Shown: positions 27,178-36,437 of the stretch, piece after piece
Position numbering within the stretch: position 1 is the first letter of the stretch
Layout of the letters: each line of letters opens with the position of its first letter
Origin: Candidatus Alistipes faecigallinarum
GTDB lineage: Bacteria > Bacteroidota > Bacteroidia > Bacteroidales > Rikenellaceae
Direction of reading: 5' to 3'
NCBI GenBank assembly: GCA_019115605.1
Contig: DXDG01000019.1
Location: 1 to 64,000 of the forward strand
Length of the DNA: 64,000 nucleotides
Made by a program: the position numbers and the translations under genes
Notes under the pieces: generated by a model
Told to the model about the DNA's origin: nothing
Seen by the model: the letters and a program-made list of their open reading frames with translations, nothing else
Databases searched by the model: none

Positions 27178-27984
27178 TTACCAGTTCTTCCGGCTGCGGA
27201 CCACGGCGCCCTGCTTCTCCTTGAGCTTCTCCTGCGTCTTGTCCTCCTGGGCCTGGATGGCGTCGAGAATCTGCTCCTGCTCCTGGGTCGAGATGCCGCC
27301 CTGCTGCTCCTGCGGCGAACCCTCCCCGTCGCCCTGCTTCGGCTGGTCGGGGTTCTGCTGCCCCTGACCCTGCTGCTCCTGCGGCGGGTTCTGGCCCTGC
27401 TGATCCTTGTTCTGCGGATTCTGCTGGTCCTGACCCTGCTGGTTCTGGTTCTGCTGCTGGTTCTGCTGCTGCTGGTTTTGCTGATTCTGCTGCTGGTTCT
27501 GATCCTGGTTCTGCTGGTTCTGACCGCCGCCGCCGTTCTGGTCCTGGTTCTGGTCGAGCAGCCGCTTGGTGTAGGCGTAGTTGTACTTGGCCTCCATGTC
27601 CGAGGGAACCAGACGCAGCGACTGCTTGTAGCTTTCGAGCGCCTCCTTGTACTTCTTCTGCTTGAACTGGGCGTTGCCCAGGTTGTAGAAGGCTTCGGCG
27701 CGCTCCGCATCGCTGCGCAGCGTGTCGGCGGCCGCCTGCGTGAGGGTCTGCTCCGCGCGGTCGAAACGCTCGGCCTTGTAGAGGGCGTTTCCGAGGTTGT
27801 AGGTCGCCTCGTAAAGGCCCGGCGCCGCCTTGAGCGCCTCCTCGTAGCGGCCGATCGACTCCTCGTAGTTGCCCTTGTTGTACTGCCGGTTTCCCTTGCG
27901 CACCAGGCTCCGTTCGGGCAGCTGCTGCGCCCCGGCCTCCGTGGCGGCAACGAGGAAGAGGAGTATGAAGAGTAGTTTCTGCAT
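27178..27984 (-). CDS. batC: BatC-like tetratricopeptide protein with Gln/Asn-rich tail
   Basis: The 268-residue protein has a signal peptide, two or three TPR-like repeats (about 25-140; YNLGNALYKAERFDRAEQ and FYNLGNAQFKQKKYKEAL), then a low-complexity stretch of Gln, Asn, Gly and Pro (about 145-245). TPRs mediate assembly with the BatA/BatB complex. In usual Bacteroidetes operons BatC lies after BatB; here it lies before BatA. The antisense strand over the Gln tail reads as a long leucine-rich open frame, a composition artefact. Confidence 0.8.
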   Translation of the reverse strand: MQKLLFILLFLVAATEAGAQQLPERSLVRKGNRQYNKGNYEESIGRYEEALKAAPGLYEATYNLGNALYKAERFDRAEQTLTQAAADTLRSDAERAEAFYNLGNAQFKQKKYKEALESYKQSLRLVPSDMEAKYNYAYTKRLLDQNQDQNGGGGQNQQNQDQNQQQNQQNQQQQNQQQNQNQQGQDQQNPQNKDQQGQNPPQEQQGQGQQNPDQPKQGDGEGSPQEQQGGISTQEQEQILDAIQAQEDKTQEKLKEKQGAVVRSRKNW

Positions 27985-27995
27985 CGCTTTGCGGT

Positions 27996-28967
27996 TTAGT
28001 TGTCCATCGCGTCGGGGCCCTCCGTGGGGGTGTTCTCCTCGACGAGTTTCGTCTCCTCGACGAAGTAGTAGGCCTTCAGGTAGTCGGCCTCGTTCTCCTC
28101 GGCCGGGGGCGTCGCCTTGGCGAACTTCACCAGGTCGCCGTCGCGCAGGATCGCTGTGAGGTCCATGCGCGCCTTGTCGGGCAGCTCCACGGGGCGCATC
28201 GCGGCGATGATCTCGTCGGAGGTCATCTCCATGGCGCCGATGCCCCAGCGTGCGGCGATGTAGGTGCGCAGGATATCCGTCAGGCCCGAATAGTACTGCT
28301 TGTGGCGGTTGTTTTGCCAGAGCTTCTGGTTGTGGAGCGCCTCAAGGGCCCGGATGGCCGCGACGTGCGGCGGCAGGGGCGGCGCGGGCTTGAAGAGGTC
28401 GCCGAGGCGCTTGCCGCGGCTGCGGAGCCACCGCACGAGGGCGTAGAGCGCCGCCGCGAGGAGCAGCAGCGCCGCGGCACCCCAGAGCAGGTAGGTGCGG
28501 ATCTCGGCCAGGCGGAACGGCAGGGTGCGCTGCCCCTTCAGGTCGTAGATCGACTGCGAGGTGGAGTCGATCTGGAAGGTCGTAACCTCGAGGTAGAGCG
28601 AGTCGCGCGTCGTGAGGGTGTCGATAATGTTCTTGTCGGCGTAGAGCACGCTGGCCGTGCCGAGGTTGTAGCGCCCCTCGTCGAAGGCGGCCAGGCGGTA
28701 GCGCTTGCGGAGCTTCAGGTGGCGTCCGTCGCGTTCGAGCGTATCGACCGGGAGGCTCTCGACAAACTCGATCCGTCCGTCGCGGTTCTCGAACTCGGGG
28801 AACTCCACCACCTGCACGAGGTCCTTCTCCACGTCGATGACCAGGTCGAAGCGGTCGCCGATCAGGATGCTGTCGGGCTCAATGTGCGCCGTAACCTTCG
28901 GGATCTCCTGCCCTGCCGCGGCGCCCCACGTCAGGAGCGGGGTCAATGCCAGAAAGAGACGTTTCAT
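27996..28967 (-). CDS. BatD/DUF4381-like membrane protein of the Bat operon
   Basis: The 323-residue protein has a signal peptide (to about residue 19), a beta-sandwich domain (about 22-150; KVTAHIEPDSILIGDRFDLVIDV), one membrane helix (about 158-177) and a cytoplasmic helical tail (about 195-323; YYSGLTDILRTYIAARWG). The layout matches the membrane proteins found between DUF58 and BatA genes. The start at 28967 overlaps the DUF58 stop by four bases (ATGA), indicating translational coupling; the upstream frame is a continuation over the neighbour. Exact family assignment is tentative. Confidence 0.72.
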   Translation of the reverse strand: MKRLFLALTPLLTWGAAAGQEIPKVTAHIEPDSILIGDRFDLVIDVEKDLVQVVEFPEFENRDGRIEFVESLPVDTLERDGRHLKLRKRYRLAAFDEGRYNLGTASVLYADKNIIDTLTTRDSLYLEVTTFQIDSTSQSIYDLKGQRTLPFRLAEIRTYLLWGAAALLLLAAALYALVRWLRSRGKRLGDLFKPAPPLPPHVAAIRALEALHNQKLWQNNRHKQYYSGLTDILRTYIAARWGIGAMEMTSDEIIAAMRPVELPDKARMDLTAILRDGDLVKFAKATPPAEENEADYLKAYYFVEETKLVEENTPTEGPDAMDN

Positions 28968-29848
28968 CGCTGTTTGAAGAGTTTCATCAGTTCGGCGACG
29001 TAGTCTCCGTCGGTGGAGACGGTCGCCGTGTCGATCCGGTTGTGTTTGAGCGTGGCTTCGATGCCGGCGCTGCGCTGCCGCCACGCCTCGGCGTAGTATT
29101 CGCGCGTGGCGCGCGAGGAGGTGTCGACCCAGACCTTGCGGCCCGTCTCGGCGTCGCGCAGCTCGACGATGCCCACGTCGGGGAGCTCCGCCTCGCGGGG
29201 ATCGACGACGCGGATGCCCACCAGGTCGTGCTTGCCGCCGGCGATCTTCAGCGCGTCGTCGAGGGCCTCGCGGTCGTCCGACGTGTCGAGGAAGTCCGAG
29301 AGAATGAAGGTCGTGCAGCGCTTCTTGTTCACGTTGGTCAGGAAGCGCACGGGTTCCGAGAGCTTCGTGCCGGCGGACCGGGGCCGGAAGCCGATCAGTT
29401 CGCGGATGATCATCAGGATGTGGCTGCGCCCCTTCTTCGGGGGGATGAACTTCTCGACGCGGTCCGAGAAGAAGATGCAGCCCACCTTGTCGTTGTTCTC
29501 GGCGGCCGAGAAGGCCAGCACGGCGGCGATTTCGGTGATGATGTTCTTCTTCAGGCGTCCGGTCGAGCCGAACAGGCGCGAGGCGGAGACGTCCACCAGG
29601 AGCATCATCGTCAGCTCGCGCTCCTCCTCGTAGACCTTGATGTGGGGCTTGCGCGAGCGTGCCGTGACGTTCCAGTCGATGTCGCGCACGTCGTCGCCGG
29701 CGCGGTACTCCCTCACCTCGGAAAACGACATGCCCCGTCCGCGGAAAGCCGTATGGTACTTTCCGGCGAAGATCTCGTTCGACAGACCGCGGGTCTTGAT
29801 CTCGATCTTGCGGACGCGTTTGAGAATATCGTTCTCGTTCTCCTGCAT
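28964..29848 (-). CDS. DUF58 domain protein (MoxR partner)
   Basis: The 294-residue protein has the DUF58 core REYRAGDDVRDIDWNVTAR (about 47-64) followed by a VWA-like fold starting LLVDVSAS (83-90). No membrane segment is seen, so it is probably cytoplasmic or membrane-associated. DUF58 proteins are usually encoded directly after MoxR. It lies two bases from the MoxR stop. Confidence 0.92.
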   Translation of the reverse strand: MQENENDILKRVRKIEIKTRGLSNEIFAGKYHTAFRGRGMSFSEVREYRAGDDVRDIDWNVTARSRKPHIKVYEEERELTMMLLVDVSASRLFGSTGRLKKNIITEIAAVLAFSAAENNDKVGCIFFSDRVEKFIPPKKGRSHILMIIRELIGFRPRSAGTKLSEPVRFLTNVNKKRCTTFILSDFLDTSDDREALDDALKIAGGKHDLVGIRVVDPREAELPDVGIVELRDAETGRKVWVDTSSRATREYYAEAWRQRSAGIEATLKHNRIDTATVSTDGDYVAELMKLFKQR

Positions 29849-29850
29849 CG

Positions 29851-30849
29851 TTAGGGCACGATTACGTTGTTCAGAATGTCGGTGATGATCTCCTCGGTGG
29901 TGATGTTCTCGGCCTCGGCCTCGTAGGTGAGTCCGATACGGTGGCGCAGCACGTCGTGGCAGACGGCGCGCACGTCCTCGGGGATGACGTATCCGCGGCG
30001 GCGGATGAAGGCGTAGGCGCGGGCGGCCTTCGCCAGCGAGATCGAGGCACGGGGCGAGCCTCCGTAGGCGATCAGGTTCTGCAGCTTCTGGAGGTTGTAC
30101 TCGGCCGGTTCGCGCGTGGCGAAGATGATGTCGATGATGTATTTCTCGATCTTCTCGTCCATGTAGACGTCCTCGACCACCGAGCGGGCCTTGACGATAT
30201 CCTCGGGCGAGATGACCTTGTTGACCGTGGCCTTCGAGAGTCCTGCGAGGTTCATGCGCACGATGTCGCGCTCCTCCTGCTTGTTGGGATAGGAGATCTT
30301 GGCCTTGAGCATGAAACGGTCGACCTGCGCCTCGGGCAGCGGGTAGGTGCCCTCCTGTTCGAGGGGGTTCTGCGTGGCCAGTACGAGGAAGGGCTGCGGC
30401 AGCGGGTAGGTCTTCTCACCGATGGTTACCTGACGCTCCTGCATCGCCTCGAGCAGTGCCGACTGCACCTTGGCCGGCGAACGGTTGATCTCGTCGGCGA
30501 GGACGAAGTTGGCGAAGATCGGGCCCTTGCGGACGAGGAAGTCCTCGCTCTTCTGCGAATAGATCAGCGTACCGATCAGGTCGGCAGGCAGCAGGTCGGG
30601 GGTGAACTGGATGCGCGAGAACTCGGCGTCCACGGCCTTGGCCAGCGCGGTGATGGCCAGCGTCTTGGCCAGTCCCGGGACACCCTCCAGAAGGATGTGT
30701 CCGTTCGAGAGCAGACCGATCAGCAGCGTATCGACCAGATGGCTCTGGCCGACGATGACCTTGCCCATTTCCGTGCGCAGCGTATCGACGAAGACCGATT
30801 CGCGTTCGATGCGCTCGTTGAGTTCCTTGATGTTGATGACTTCGCTCAT
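29851..30849 (-). CDS. moxR: MoxR-family AAA ATPase
   Basis: The 332-residue ATPase has a Walker A motif GVPGLAKT (56-63), a Walker B with FVLADEINR, and sensor and lid regions; length matches the MoxR group. MoxR ATPases act as chaperones for VWA-domain proteins, here DUF58, BatA and BatB. It is the first gene of the operon, with a -7 box about 55 bases upstream. Confidence 0.95.
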   Translation of the reverse strand: MSEVINIKELNERIERESVFVDTLRTEMGKVIVGQSHLVDTLLIGLLSNGHILLEGVPGLAKTLAITALAKAVDAEFSRIQFTPDLLPADLIGTLIYSQKSEDFLVRKGPIFANFVLADEINRSPAKVQSALLEAMQERQVTIGEKTYPLPQPFLVLATQNPLEQEGTYPLPEAQVDRFMLKAKISYPNKQEERDIVRMNLAGLSKATVNKVISPEDIVKARSVVEDVYMDEKIEKYIIDIIFATREPAEYNLQKLQNLIAYGGSPRASISLAKAARAYAFIRRRGYVIPEDVRAVCHDVLRHRIGLTYEAEAENITTEEIITDILNNVIVP

Positions 30850-30902
30850 GGTTTATGGTTTGATTGTATTGTTGTCTACCTTGATTTTTAACGTCCGGGA
30901 TG

Positions 30903-30910
30903 CAAAGTTA
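30903..30910 (-). promoter_or_regulatory. -7 box of the moxR/bat operon
   Basis: On the minus strand the box reads TAACTTTG, giving a start near 30897 and a leader of about 48 nt to the MoxR ATG. Confidence 0.68.
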
Positions 30911-30946
30911 TTATTTTCCGCCGAAAAATGTTCCTCAAATTCTTAT

Positions 30947-30954
30947 TAACTTTG
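30947..30954 (+). promoter_or_regulatory. -7 box of the helicase gene
   Basis: The box reads TAACTTTG, the same eight bases as the divergent moxR box. It ends five bases before the ATG at 30960, so the transcript would start at or next to the start codon. Confidence 0.55.
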
Positions 30955-30959
30955 CCCGC

Positions 30960-33584
30960 ATGGAATCCAACGAATCGAAAATCCTCCGGGGGCTGAATCC
31001 GGCCCAGCGCGAGGCCGTCATAAACTACGAGTCGCCGTCGCTGATCATCGCCGGCGCCGGCTCGGGCAAGACGCGCGTGCTGACCTCGCGCATCGCCTAC
31101 ATGATCGAATGCGGGGTCGACCCCCGGCAGATCCTCGCCCTCACCTTCACGAACAAGGCCGCCGAGCAGATGCGCGAGCGCATTGCGCAGATGCTTCCCG
31201 ACCGTCGCAGCCGCTACATCCGCATGGGCACCTTCCACTCGGTCTTCGCGCGCATCCTGCGTGCGCAAGCCGACCGGATCGGCTATCCCGAATCCTATAC
31301 GATCTACGAGCCGTCGGACGTGCGCAACCTGCTGAAGACGATTCTGCGCGAGCAGGGCCTTCCCGACGACCGATACAAGCCCAACATGCTGGCCTCCCGC
31401 ATATCCTATGCCAAAAACTGCCTCATCACGCCCGGGGCCTACCTGGCCAACGCGACCTTTGCGGCCGAGGACCGGCAGGCGCAGATCCCCGAGTTCGGCA
31501 ACATCTACAACCTCTACTGCCAGCGCTGCAGGCACAACGGCGCCATGGACTTCGACGACCTGCTGCTGCAGACGAACATCCTGCTGCGCGACTGTCCCGA
31601 CGTGCTGGCCCTCTACCAGGAGCAGTTCCGCTACATCCTGGTCGACGAGTACCAGGATACGAACTACGCGCAGTATGTCATCATCCGGCGCCTCTCGCAG
31701 CACCATTCGCGCGTCTGCGTCGTGGGCGACGACGCGCAGTCGATCTACTCGTTCCGCGGGGCGAAGATCGAGAACATCCTCTCCTTCCAGAAGGACTATC
31801 CCGCGGCGCGGGTCTTCAAGCTCGAACAGAACTACCGCTCGACGCGCACGATCGTCGATGCGGCCAACTCGGTCATCGAGCACAACGCGCGCCGCATGGA
31901 GAAGCACTGCTTCTCGGCGGGTGCCGAGGGGGAGAAGATCCGCATCCTGAAGGCCTACACGGACCGCGAGGAGGCCGAGATGGTGGTCTCGGACCTGCGC
32001 GAGAAGATCCGCTCGACGGGCGACGCCTGGTCCGAGGCGGTGATCCTCTACCGCACGAACAACCAGTCGGCGGTCCTCGAGGACAACCTCCGGCGGCGCG
32101 GCATTCCCTACCGCATCTACAAGGGCTCGTCGTTCTACGACCACAAGGAGATCAAGGACTTGCTGGCCTACATCCGGCTGGTGATCAACCCGCGCGACGA
32201 CGAGGCCTTCCGCCGCATCGTGAACTGCCCGGCGCGCGGCATCGGCGATACGACCGTGGGCCGCATCGCGCAGCTGGCCGCCGATCGGGGCGTCTCGATG
32301 TGGGAGGCGGTCGATGCGCTGGTCGCCGAGCCGGCGGCCGACGCCACGCAGCGCGCCATCGTGCGCAAGGTCTCGGAGTTCGTGGCGATGATCCGCGCAC
32401 TGTCGCTCGCGCGCCACGACAAGGGCCTTTACGACTTCGGTCTGGAGATCGCCTCGCGCTCGGGCCTGCTGGCCGCCTACCGTGCGGAGAACACCCCCGA
32501 GGCGGCTTCGGCGCTCGACAACATCGAGGAGCTGCTCAACATGATGCAGGAGTTCAAGGAGCGCTGCGACGCCGAGATCCGCGGCGGGGAGCGCAAACTC
32601 GAGGAGGAGGCGACCATCGAGGAGTGGCTGCAGCAGATGATGCTGCAGACCGACATGGACCAGGAGCACCCCGGCGAGAACGACAAGGTAACGCTCATGA
32701 CCGTCCACTCGGCCAAGGGCCTCGAATACAAATATGTCTATATCGTGGGCATGGAGGAGAACCTCTTCCCCTCGCAGCGGGCCCTGGAGTCGGCCGACGG
32801 CATCGAGGAGGAGCGGCGCCTGTTCTACGTCGCCCTCACGCGCGCGAAGGTCGCGGCGACGCTCTCCTATGCCGAGATGCGCTTCCGCTGGGGGAACATG
32901 GAGTTTTCGCGTCCGAGCTGCTTCTTGAGCGAGATCGACCCCCGCTACGTCGAGACGGAGGTGGACCTCGGGCAGGAGCGGCGGCAGCGCCGCGACGGCG
33001 GGGAGGGCCCCGCGGCCATCGACGAGCTGCGCCGCCGCTTCGACTACCGCTTCCAGCAGCAGCGGCAGGGCGGCAGCGGTGCCGCCTCCGCAGCACGTTC
33101 TGCAGGCTACGGCACGGGCGGCGGCAGCCGCTTCGGGCGCCCCGCCGACGGCGAATCGGGCATCGCCCGCCGCTATCCGCGCACGGCGCAGCCGGGTGCC
33201 GCGCAGACCGGACCGTCCCGCCCGCCGCATTTCGGCGCGCAGCCTGCGGCGCGTCCCGTCGAGGCGGTGCGCGTCCCGCAGCCCTCGACCGAAGGCATGC
33301 GCCGCCTCGGCGTCCGTCCCGCGACGCTCTCCGCGGGTGCAGGAGCGACTTCCTCCGCGGCAGCGGCACCCTCCGCACACCCCGCGGCCGCATCCGCCGC
33401 AGCCTCTGCGGCTTCGGCGGGAGGCTATGCCGTCGGAGACCGCGTCGGGCACGCCACGTTCGGTGCGGGCGTCATCCGCCGCATCGAGCAGCTCAACGGC
33501 GACCAGAAGCTCGTCGTCGAGTTCGACAGTGCCGGCGTGAAGACGCTGCTGGCAAAATTCGCGAAACTCACCAAACTCGGATAA
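30960..33584 (+). CDS. UvrD/PcrA-like ATP-dependent DNA helicase
   Basis: The 874-residue SF1A helicase has motif Q/Ia (GLNPAQREAV), Walker A GAGSGKT (32-38), Walker B VDEYQDTN, GDDAQSIYSFRGA and the RRLFYVALTRAK motif VI. After the core comes a low-complexity Ala/Gly/Pro-rich linker (about 690-820) and a C-terminal Tudor-like segment GDRVGHATFGAGVI as in PcrA, which binds RNA polymerase. It acts in repair and replication restart. The start at 30960 was chosen because homologues begin near it and the 20 upstream residues are not conserved in character. The -7 box reading right up to it is noted separately. Confidence 0.95.
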   Translation: MESNESKILRGLNPAQREAVINYESPSLIIAGAGSGKTRVLTSRIAYMIECGVDPRQILALTFTNKAAEQMRERIAQMLPDRRSRYIRMGTFHSVFARILRAQADRIGYPESYTIYEPSDVRNLLKTILREQGLPDDRYKPNMLASRISYAKNCLITPGAYLANATFAAEDRQAQIPEFGNIYNLYCQRCRHNGAMDFDDLLLQTNILLRDCPDVLALYQEQFRYILVDEYQDTNYAQYVIIRRLSQHHSRVCVVGDDAQSIYSFRGAKIENILSFQKDYPAARVFKLEQNYRSTRTIVDAANSVIEHNARRMEKHCFSAGAEGEKIRILKAYTDREEAEMVVSDLREKIRSTGDAWSEAVILYRTNNQSAVLEDNLRRRGIPYRIYKGSSFYDHKEIKDLLAYIRLVINPRDDEAFRRIVNCPARGIGDTTVGRIAQLAADRGVSMWEAVDALVAEPAADATQRAIVRKVSEFVAMIRALSLARHDKGLYDFGLEIASRSGLLAAYRAENTPEAASALDNIEELLNMMQEFKERCDAEIRGGERKLEEEATIEEWLQQMMLQTDMDQEHPGENDKVTLMTVHSAKGLEYKYVYIVGMEENLFPSQRALESADGIEEERRLFYVALTRAKVAATLSYAEMRFRWGNMEFSRPSCFLSEIDPRYVETEVDLGQERRQRRDGGEGPAAIDELRRRFDYRFQQQRQGGSGAASAARSAGYGTGGGSRFGRPADGESGIARRYPRTAQPGAAQTGPSRPPHFGAQPAARPVEAVRVPQPSTEGMRRLGVRPATLSAGAGATSSAAAAPSAHPAAASAAASAASAGGYAVGDRVGHATFGAGVIRRIEQLNGDQKLVVEFDSAGVKTLLAKFAKLTKLG

Positions 33585-33586
33585 CG

Positions 33587-34525
33587 ATGCAAACACCCCT
33601 CGTCTCGGTCTGCATGACCACCTACAACCACGCGCCCTACCTGCGGGAGGCGATCGAAGGGGTCCTCGCGCAGCAGACCGGCTTCGATGTCGAGCTGGTG
33701 CTGGGCGAGGACTGCAGCACGGACTCCACGCGGGCGATCTGCGAGGAGTACGCCGCGCGTTTCCCGGAGCGGGTGCGGCTGGTCTGCGGTGTGGAGAACA
33801 TCGGCTGGCGGGCCAACTACCTGCGCACGTTCGAGGCGTGCCGCGGCCGCTATGTCGCCTACTGCGACGGCGACGACTGGTGGTGCGATCCGCAGAAGCT
33901 GCAGCGGCAGGTCGCCTGGCTCGAAGCGCACCCCGACTGCGGGATGTGCTACACGCGTGCCGAGAGCTACTACCAGGCCACGGGACGCCGTGAGCCGGAC
34001 GAGGAGCACCACTACACCGATTTCGAACACCTGCTGCTGCGCCTGACGATCTGCAACTGCACGACCGTGGCGCGCCGCGAGCTGATCGCCCGCTACTACC
34101 GTGAGATCCGCCCCGCGGAGCATCCCGAATGGCTCACGGACGATGCGCCGATGTGGCTCTGGTTCGCCGCCTGCAGCCGCGTGGCCTTCCTCCCGGAGTT
34201 CACGGCCGTGCACCGGCGGCTGCCGCAGAGCGTGAGCCACGATACGCAGTACCGCCGGCGGATCGCCTTCTGCGACTCGCTCATGGAGATCTCCCTCTGG
34301 TTCGACGCCCGCTACGGCGGCGGGCGGCAGCGCTTCCGCCTGCGGCGCAAGCAGAGTTCCGATGCGCTGTGGGTCCTCTCGTACAACGGCCCCGTGCGCG
34401 AATACCTCGCGCGGTGGCTCCGTGACGTGCGGCGCACGCCGCGCCTGGCGCTCTGCCCCGAGGGGGCGGGGCTGCTCGTGAAGAAGATCCTCTTCCGCCG
34501 AAACCCCGAAAAACAGCAACGATGA
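33587..34525 (+). CDS. GT2-family glycosyltransferase
   Basis: The 312-residue protein opens with VSVCMTTYNHAPYLREAIEGVLAQ, the GT-A fold start, followed by the metal- and nucleotide-binding DGDD (94-97). It transfers a sugar to an unknown acceptor, probably for envelope glycan or protein glycosylation. It starts two bases after the helicase stop and overlaps endonuclease III by four bases (ATGA), so it is translated in that chain. No membrane segments were seen. Confidence 0.88.
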   Translation: MQTPLVSVCMTTYNHAPYLREAIEGVLAQQTGFDVELVLGEDCSTDSTRAICEEYAARFPERVRLVCGVENIGWRANYLRTFEACRGRYVAYCDGDDWWCDPQKLQRQVAWLEAHPDCGMCYTRAESYYQATGRREPDEEHHYTDFEHLLLRLTICNCTTVARRELIARYYREIRPAEHPEWLTDDAPMWLWFAACSRVAFLPEFTAVHRRLPQSVSHDTQYRRRIAFCDSLMEISLWFDARYGGGRQRFRLRRKQSSDALWVLSYNGPVREYLARWLRDVRRTPRLALCPEGAGLLVKKILFRRNPEKQQR

Positions 34526-35286
34526 CTACCCAGGAGCGTTACGAAGGCGTGATCGCCTGGTTCTCGGAGCACATGCCCGCGGCCGAGAGCGAACTGCACT
34601 ACGAGAATCCCTTTCAGCTGTTGGTGGCCGTGGTCCTCTCGGCCCAGTGCACCGACAAGCGGGTCAATATGACCACGCCGGCGCTCTTCGCAGCCTTTCC
34701 GACGCCGCAGGCGATGGCGCAGGCCTCGGCCGAGGAGATCTTCCCCTACATCCGGAGCATCTCCTACCCGAACAACAAGGCGCGGCACCTGGCCTCGATG
34801 GCCCGCATGCTCTGCGAGGAGTTCGGCGGGGAGGTCCCGACCGATCTGGAGCAGCTGCAGCGCCTTCCCGGCGTGGGCCGCAAGACGGCCAACGTGCTGG
34901 GCGCCGTGCTGTGGCAGCGCGAGGTGATGCCCGTCGATACGCACGTCTTCCGCGTGGCGGAGCGCATCGGGCTGACAACCCGCTCGAAGACGCCGCTGCA
35001 GACCGAGCTGCGCCTCGAAAAGGGCTTCCCGGGCCACCTGCTGCCCATCGCGCACCACTGGCTGATCCTCCACGGCCGCTACGTCTGCACGGCCCGCGCC
35101 CCGAAGTGCGACGCCTGCGGCATCGCCCCTTGGTGCCGCAAGCATGCCTCCGACCTCCGGGCTGCCGAACGGGGAGAGACCGCCGCACGGACAACCGGCT
35201 CCCGAACTTCGACAACCGGCTCCGGACCTTCGGCCGCCGGGGGGCACCCCGCCCGAAAGAGCCGCGGAAGCCGCCGCGGAAAGTGA
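34522..35286 (+). CDS. nth: Endonuclease III, DNA glycosylase/AP lyase
   Basis: The 254-residue enzyme removes oxidised pyrimidines and cleaves the AP site. The helix-hairpin-helix LPGVGRKTAN holds the catalytic Lys (K121), VDTHVFRV the Asp (D139), and the [4Fe-4S] loop is intact with C-x6-C-x2-C-x5-C at 189, 196, 199 and 205. The family ends near residue 215; about 40 extra residues follow, rich in Arg, Ser, Thr and Gly, probably disordered. Coupled by an ATGA overlap to the glycosyltransferase gene. Confidence 0.95.
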   Translation: MTTQERYEGVIAWFSEHMPAAESELHYENPFQLLVAVVLSAQCTDKRVNMTTPALFAAFPTPQAMAQASAEEIFPYIRSISYPNNKARHLASMARMLCEEFGGEVPTDLEQLQRLPGVGRKTANVLGAVLWQREVMPVDTHVFRVAERIGLTTRSKTPLQTELRLEKGFPGHLLPIAHHWLILHGRYVCTARAPKCDACGIAPWCRKHASDLRAAERGETAARTTGSRTSTTGSGPSAAGGHPARKSRGSRRGK

Positions 35287-35333
35287 TCCCTGCCGCGGCC
35301 GCACGACCCCGGAGGCGTGATTCCGCCGGGCGG

Positions 35334-35365
35334 TTTGCGATCTGCGGAGTTTTTTCGTATCTTTG
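35334..35365 (+). promoter_or_regulatory. Promoter of the DHH phosphoesterase gene
   Basis: TTTG (35334-35337) and TATCTTTG (35358-35365) are 20 bases apart, an exact match to the Bacteroidetes consensus. The start would be near 35372, about 29 nt before the ATG. Confidence 0.85.
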
Positions 35366-35400
35366 TCCGAATCAAGATCGAAACAAGAGAAGCGTAGCGC

Positions 35401-36432
35401 ATGGAGTTATCTGAAAAGCATATCGTATCGCTGCGGGAGCTGCTCGCGCAGCCCCGGCTGCGGATCGTGGTCGTCTCCCACACCAATCCCGACGGGGATG
35501 CCGTCGGATCGTCGCTCGCCTGGGCCGAGGTGCTGCGCTCGCTCGGCCACGAGGTGCTGTGCATCGTGCCGAACAAATACCCCTATTTCCTCGACTGGAT
35601 GCCCGGCATCGACGAGGTGGTGATCTTCAAGAACGACGCCGAGGGGCGCGCGCGGCAGGCCGTCGAGGCGGCCGACGTGATCTTCTGCCTCGACTTCAAC
35701 GCCATCTCGCGCCTGGAGAACCTCAGCGAGACGATCGCCGCGAACACCACGGCGTGCCGCGTGCTGATCGACCACCACCTGCAGCCCGACGAGGGTTTCG
35801 ACATCGCCTTCTCGCATCCCGAGTCGTCGAGCACCTGCTACCTGGTCTACCGCCTCGTCGAGGCGCTCTACGGCCGGGAGGCCATCACGCGCCGCATGGC
35901 CGAGCTGCTCTACGTCGGCATGATGACCGACACGGGGAACTTCGCCTTCTCGCACCTCACACCCGACCTGTTCCGCGCCGTGGCCGACCTGGTCGAGAAG
36001 GGCATCTCGATCCCCGAGATCCACAACAACGTCTACAACGCCTACACCGAGGGGCGCGCCCGCCTGTTCGGCTATGCGATCAACCGCAAGATGGAGCTCA
36101 TCGAGGACGGCACGGTGGCCTACATGTCGCTCAAGGAGAACGAGATGCGCCGTTTCCAGTTCCAGCAGGGCGACAGCGAGGGATTTGTCAACTACGCGCT
36201 GACGATCCGCAAGGTCAAGATGTCGGCCATGTTCCTCGCGCACCGCAAATTCATCCGCATCTCGCTGCGCTCGCGCGGCGACGTGGATGTCAATCTCTTC
36301 GCGCGCCGCTACTTCAACGGCGGGGGACACAAGAACGCCGCGGGCGGCAAGTCCTTCCTGACGATGCAGGAGACCATCGACCACTACATCCGTTCCGTGC
36401 GGGAGTTTGCCGCGGAGGGACACCTCGGCTGA
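35401..36432 (+). CDS. nrnA: DHH-family phosphoesterase, NrnA-like (oligoribonuclease/pAp phosphatase)
   Basis: The 343-residue protein has NPDGD (29-33), the metal-binding DHH (124-126) and the C-terminal DHHA1 motif GGGHKNAAGG (about 309-318), in the order typical of NrnA. Members degrade nanoRNAs and dephosphorylate pAp formed in sulfur metabolism. A LysR regulator gene starts five bases after its stop, so both are probably read together from the strong promoter upstream. Confidence 0.9.
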   Translation: MELSEKHIVSLRELLAQPRLRIVVVSHTNPDGDAVGSSLAWAEVLRSLGHEVLCIVPNKYPYFLDWMPGIDEVVIFKNDAEGRARQAVEAADVIFCLDFNAISRLENLSETIAANTTACRVLIDHHLQPDEGFDIAFSHPESSSTCYLVYRLVEALYGREAITRRMAELLYVGMMTDTGNFAFSHLTPDLFRAVADLVEKGISIPEIHNNVYNAYTEGRARLFGYAINRKMELIEDGTVAYMSLKENEMRRFQFQQGDSEGFVNYALTIRKVKMSAMFLAHRKFIRISLRSRGDVDVNLFARRYFNGGGHKNAAGGKSFLTMQETIDHYIRSVREFAAEGHLG

Positions 36433-36437
36433 TTCCG

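Noticed and set aside
27157..27975. Leucine-rich plus-strand open frame over the BatC-like gene
   Set aside because: It is the reverse reading of CAG/CAA/AAC-rich codons in the Gln/Asn tail.
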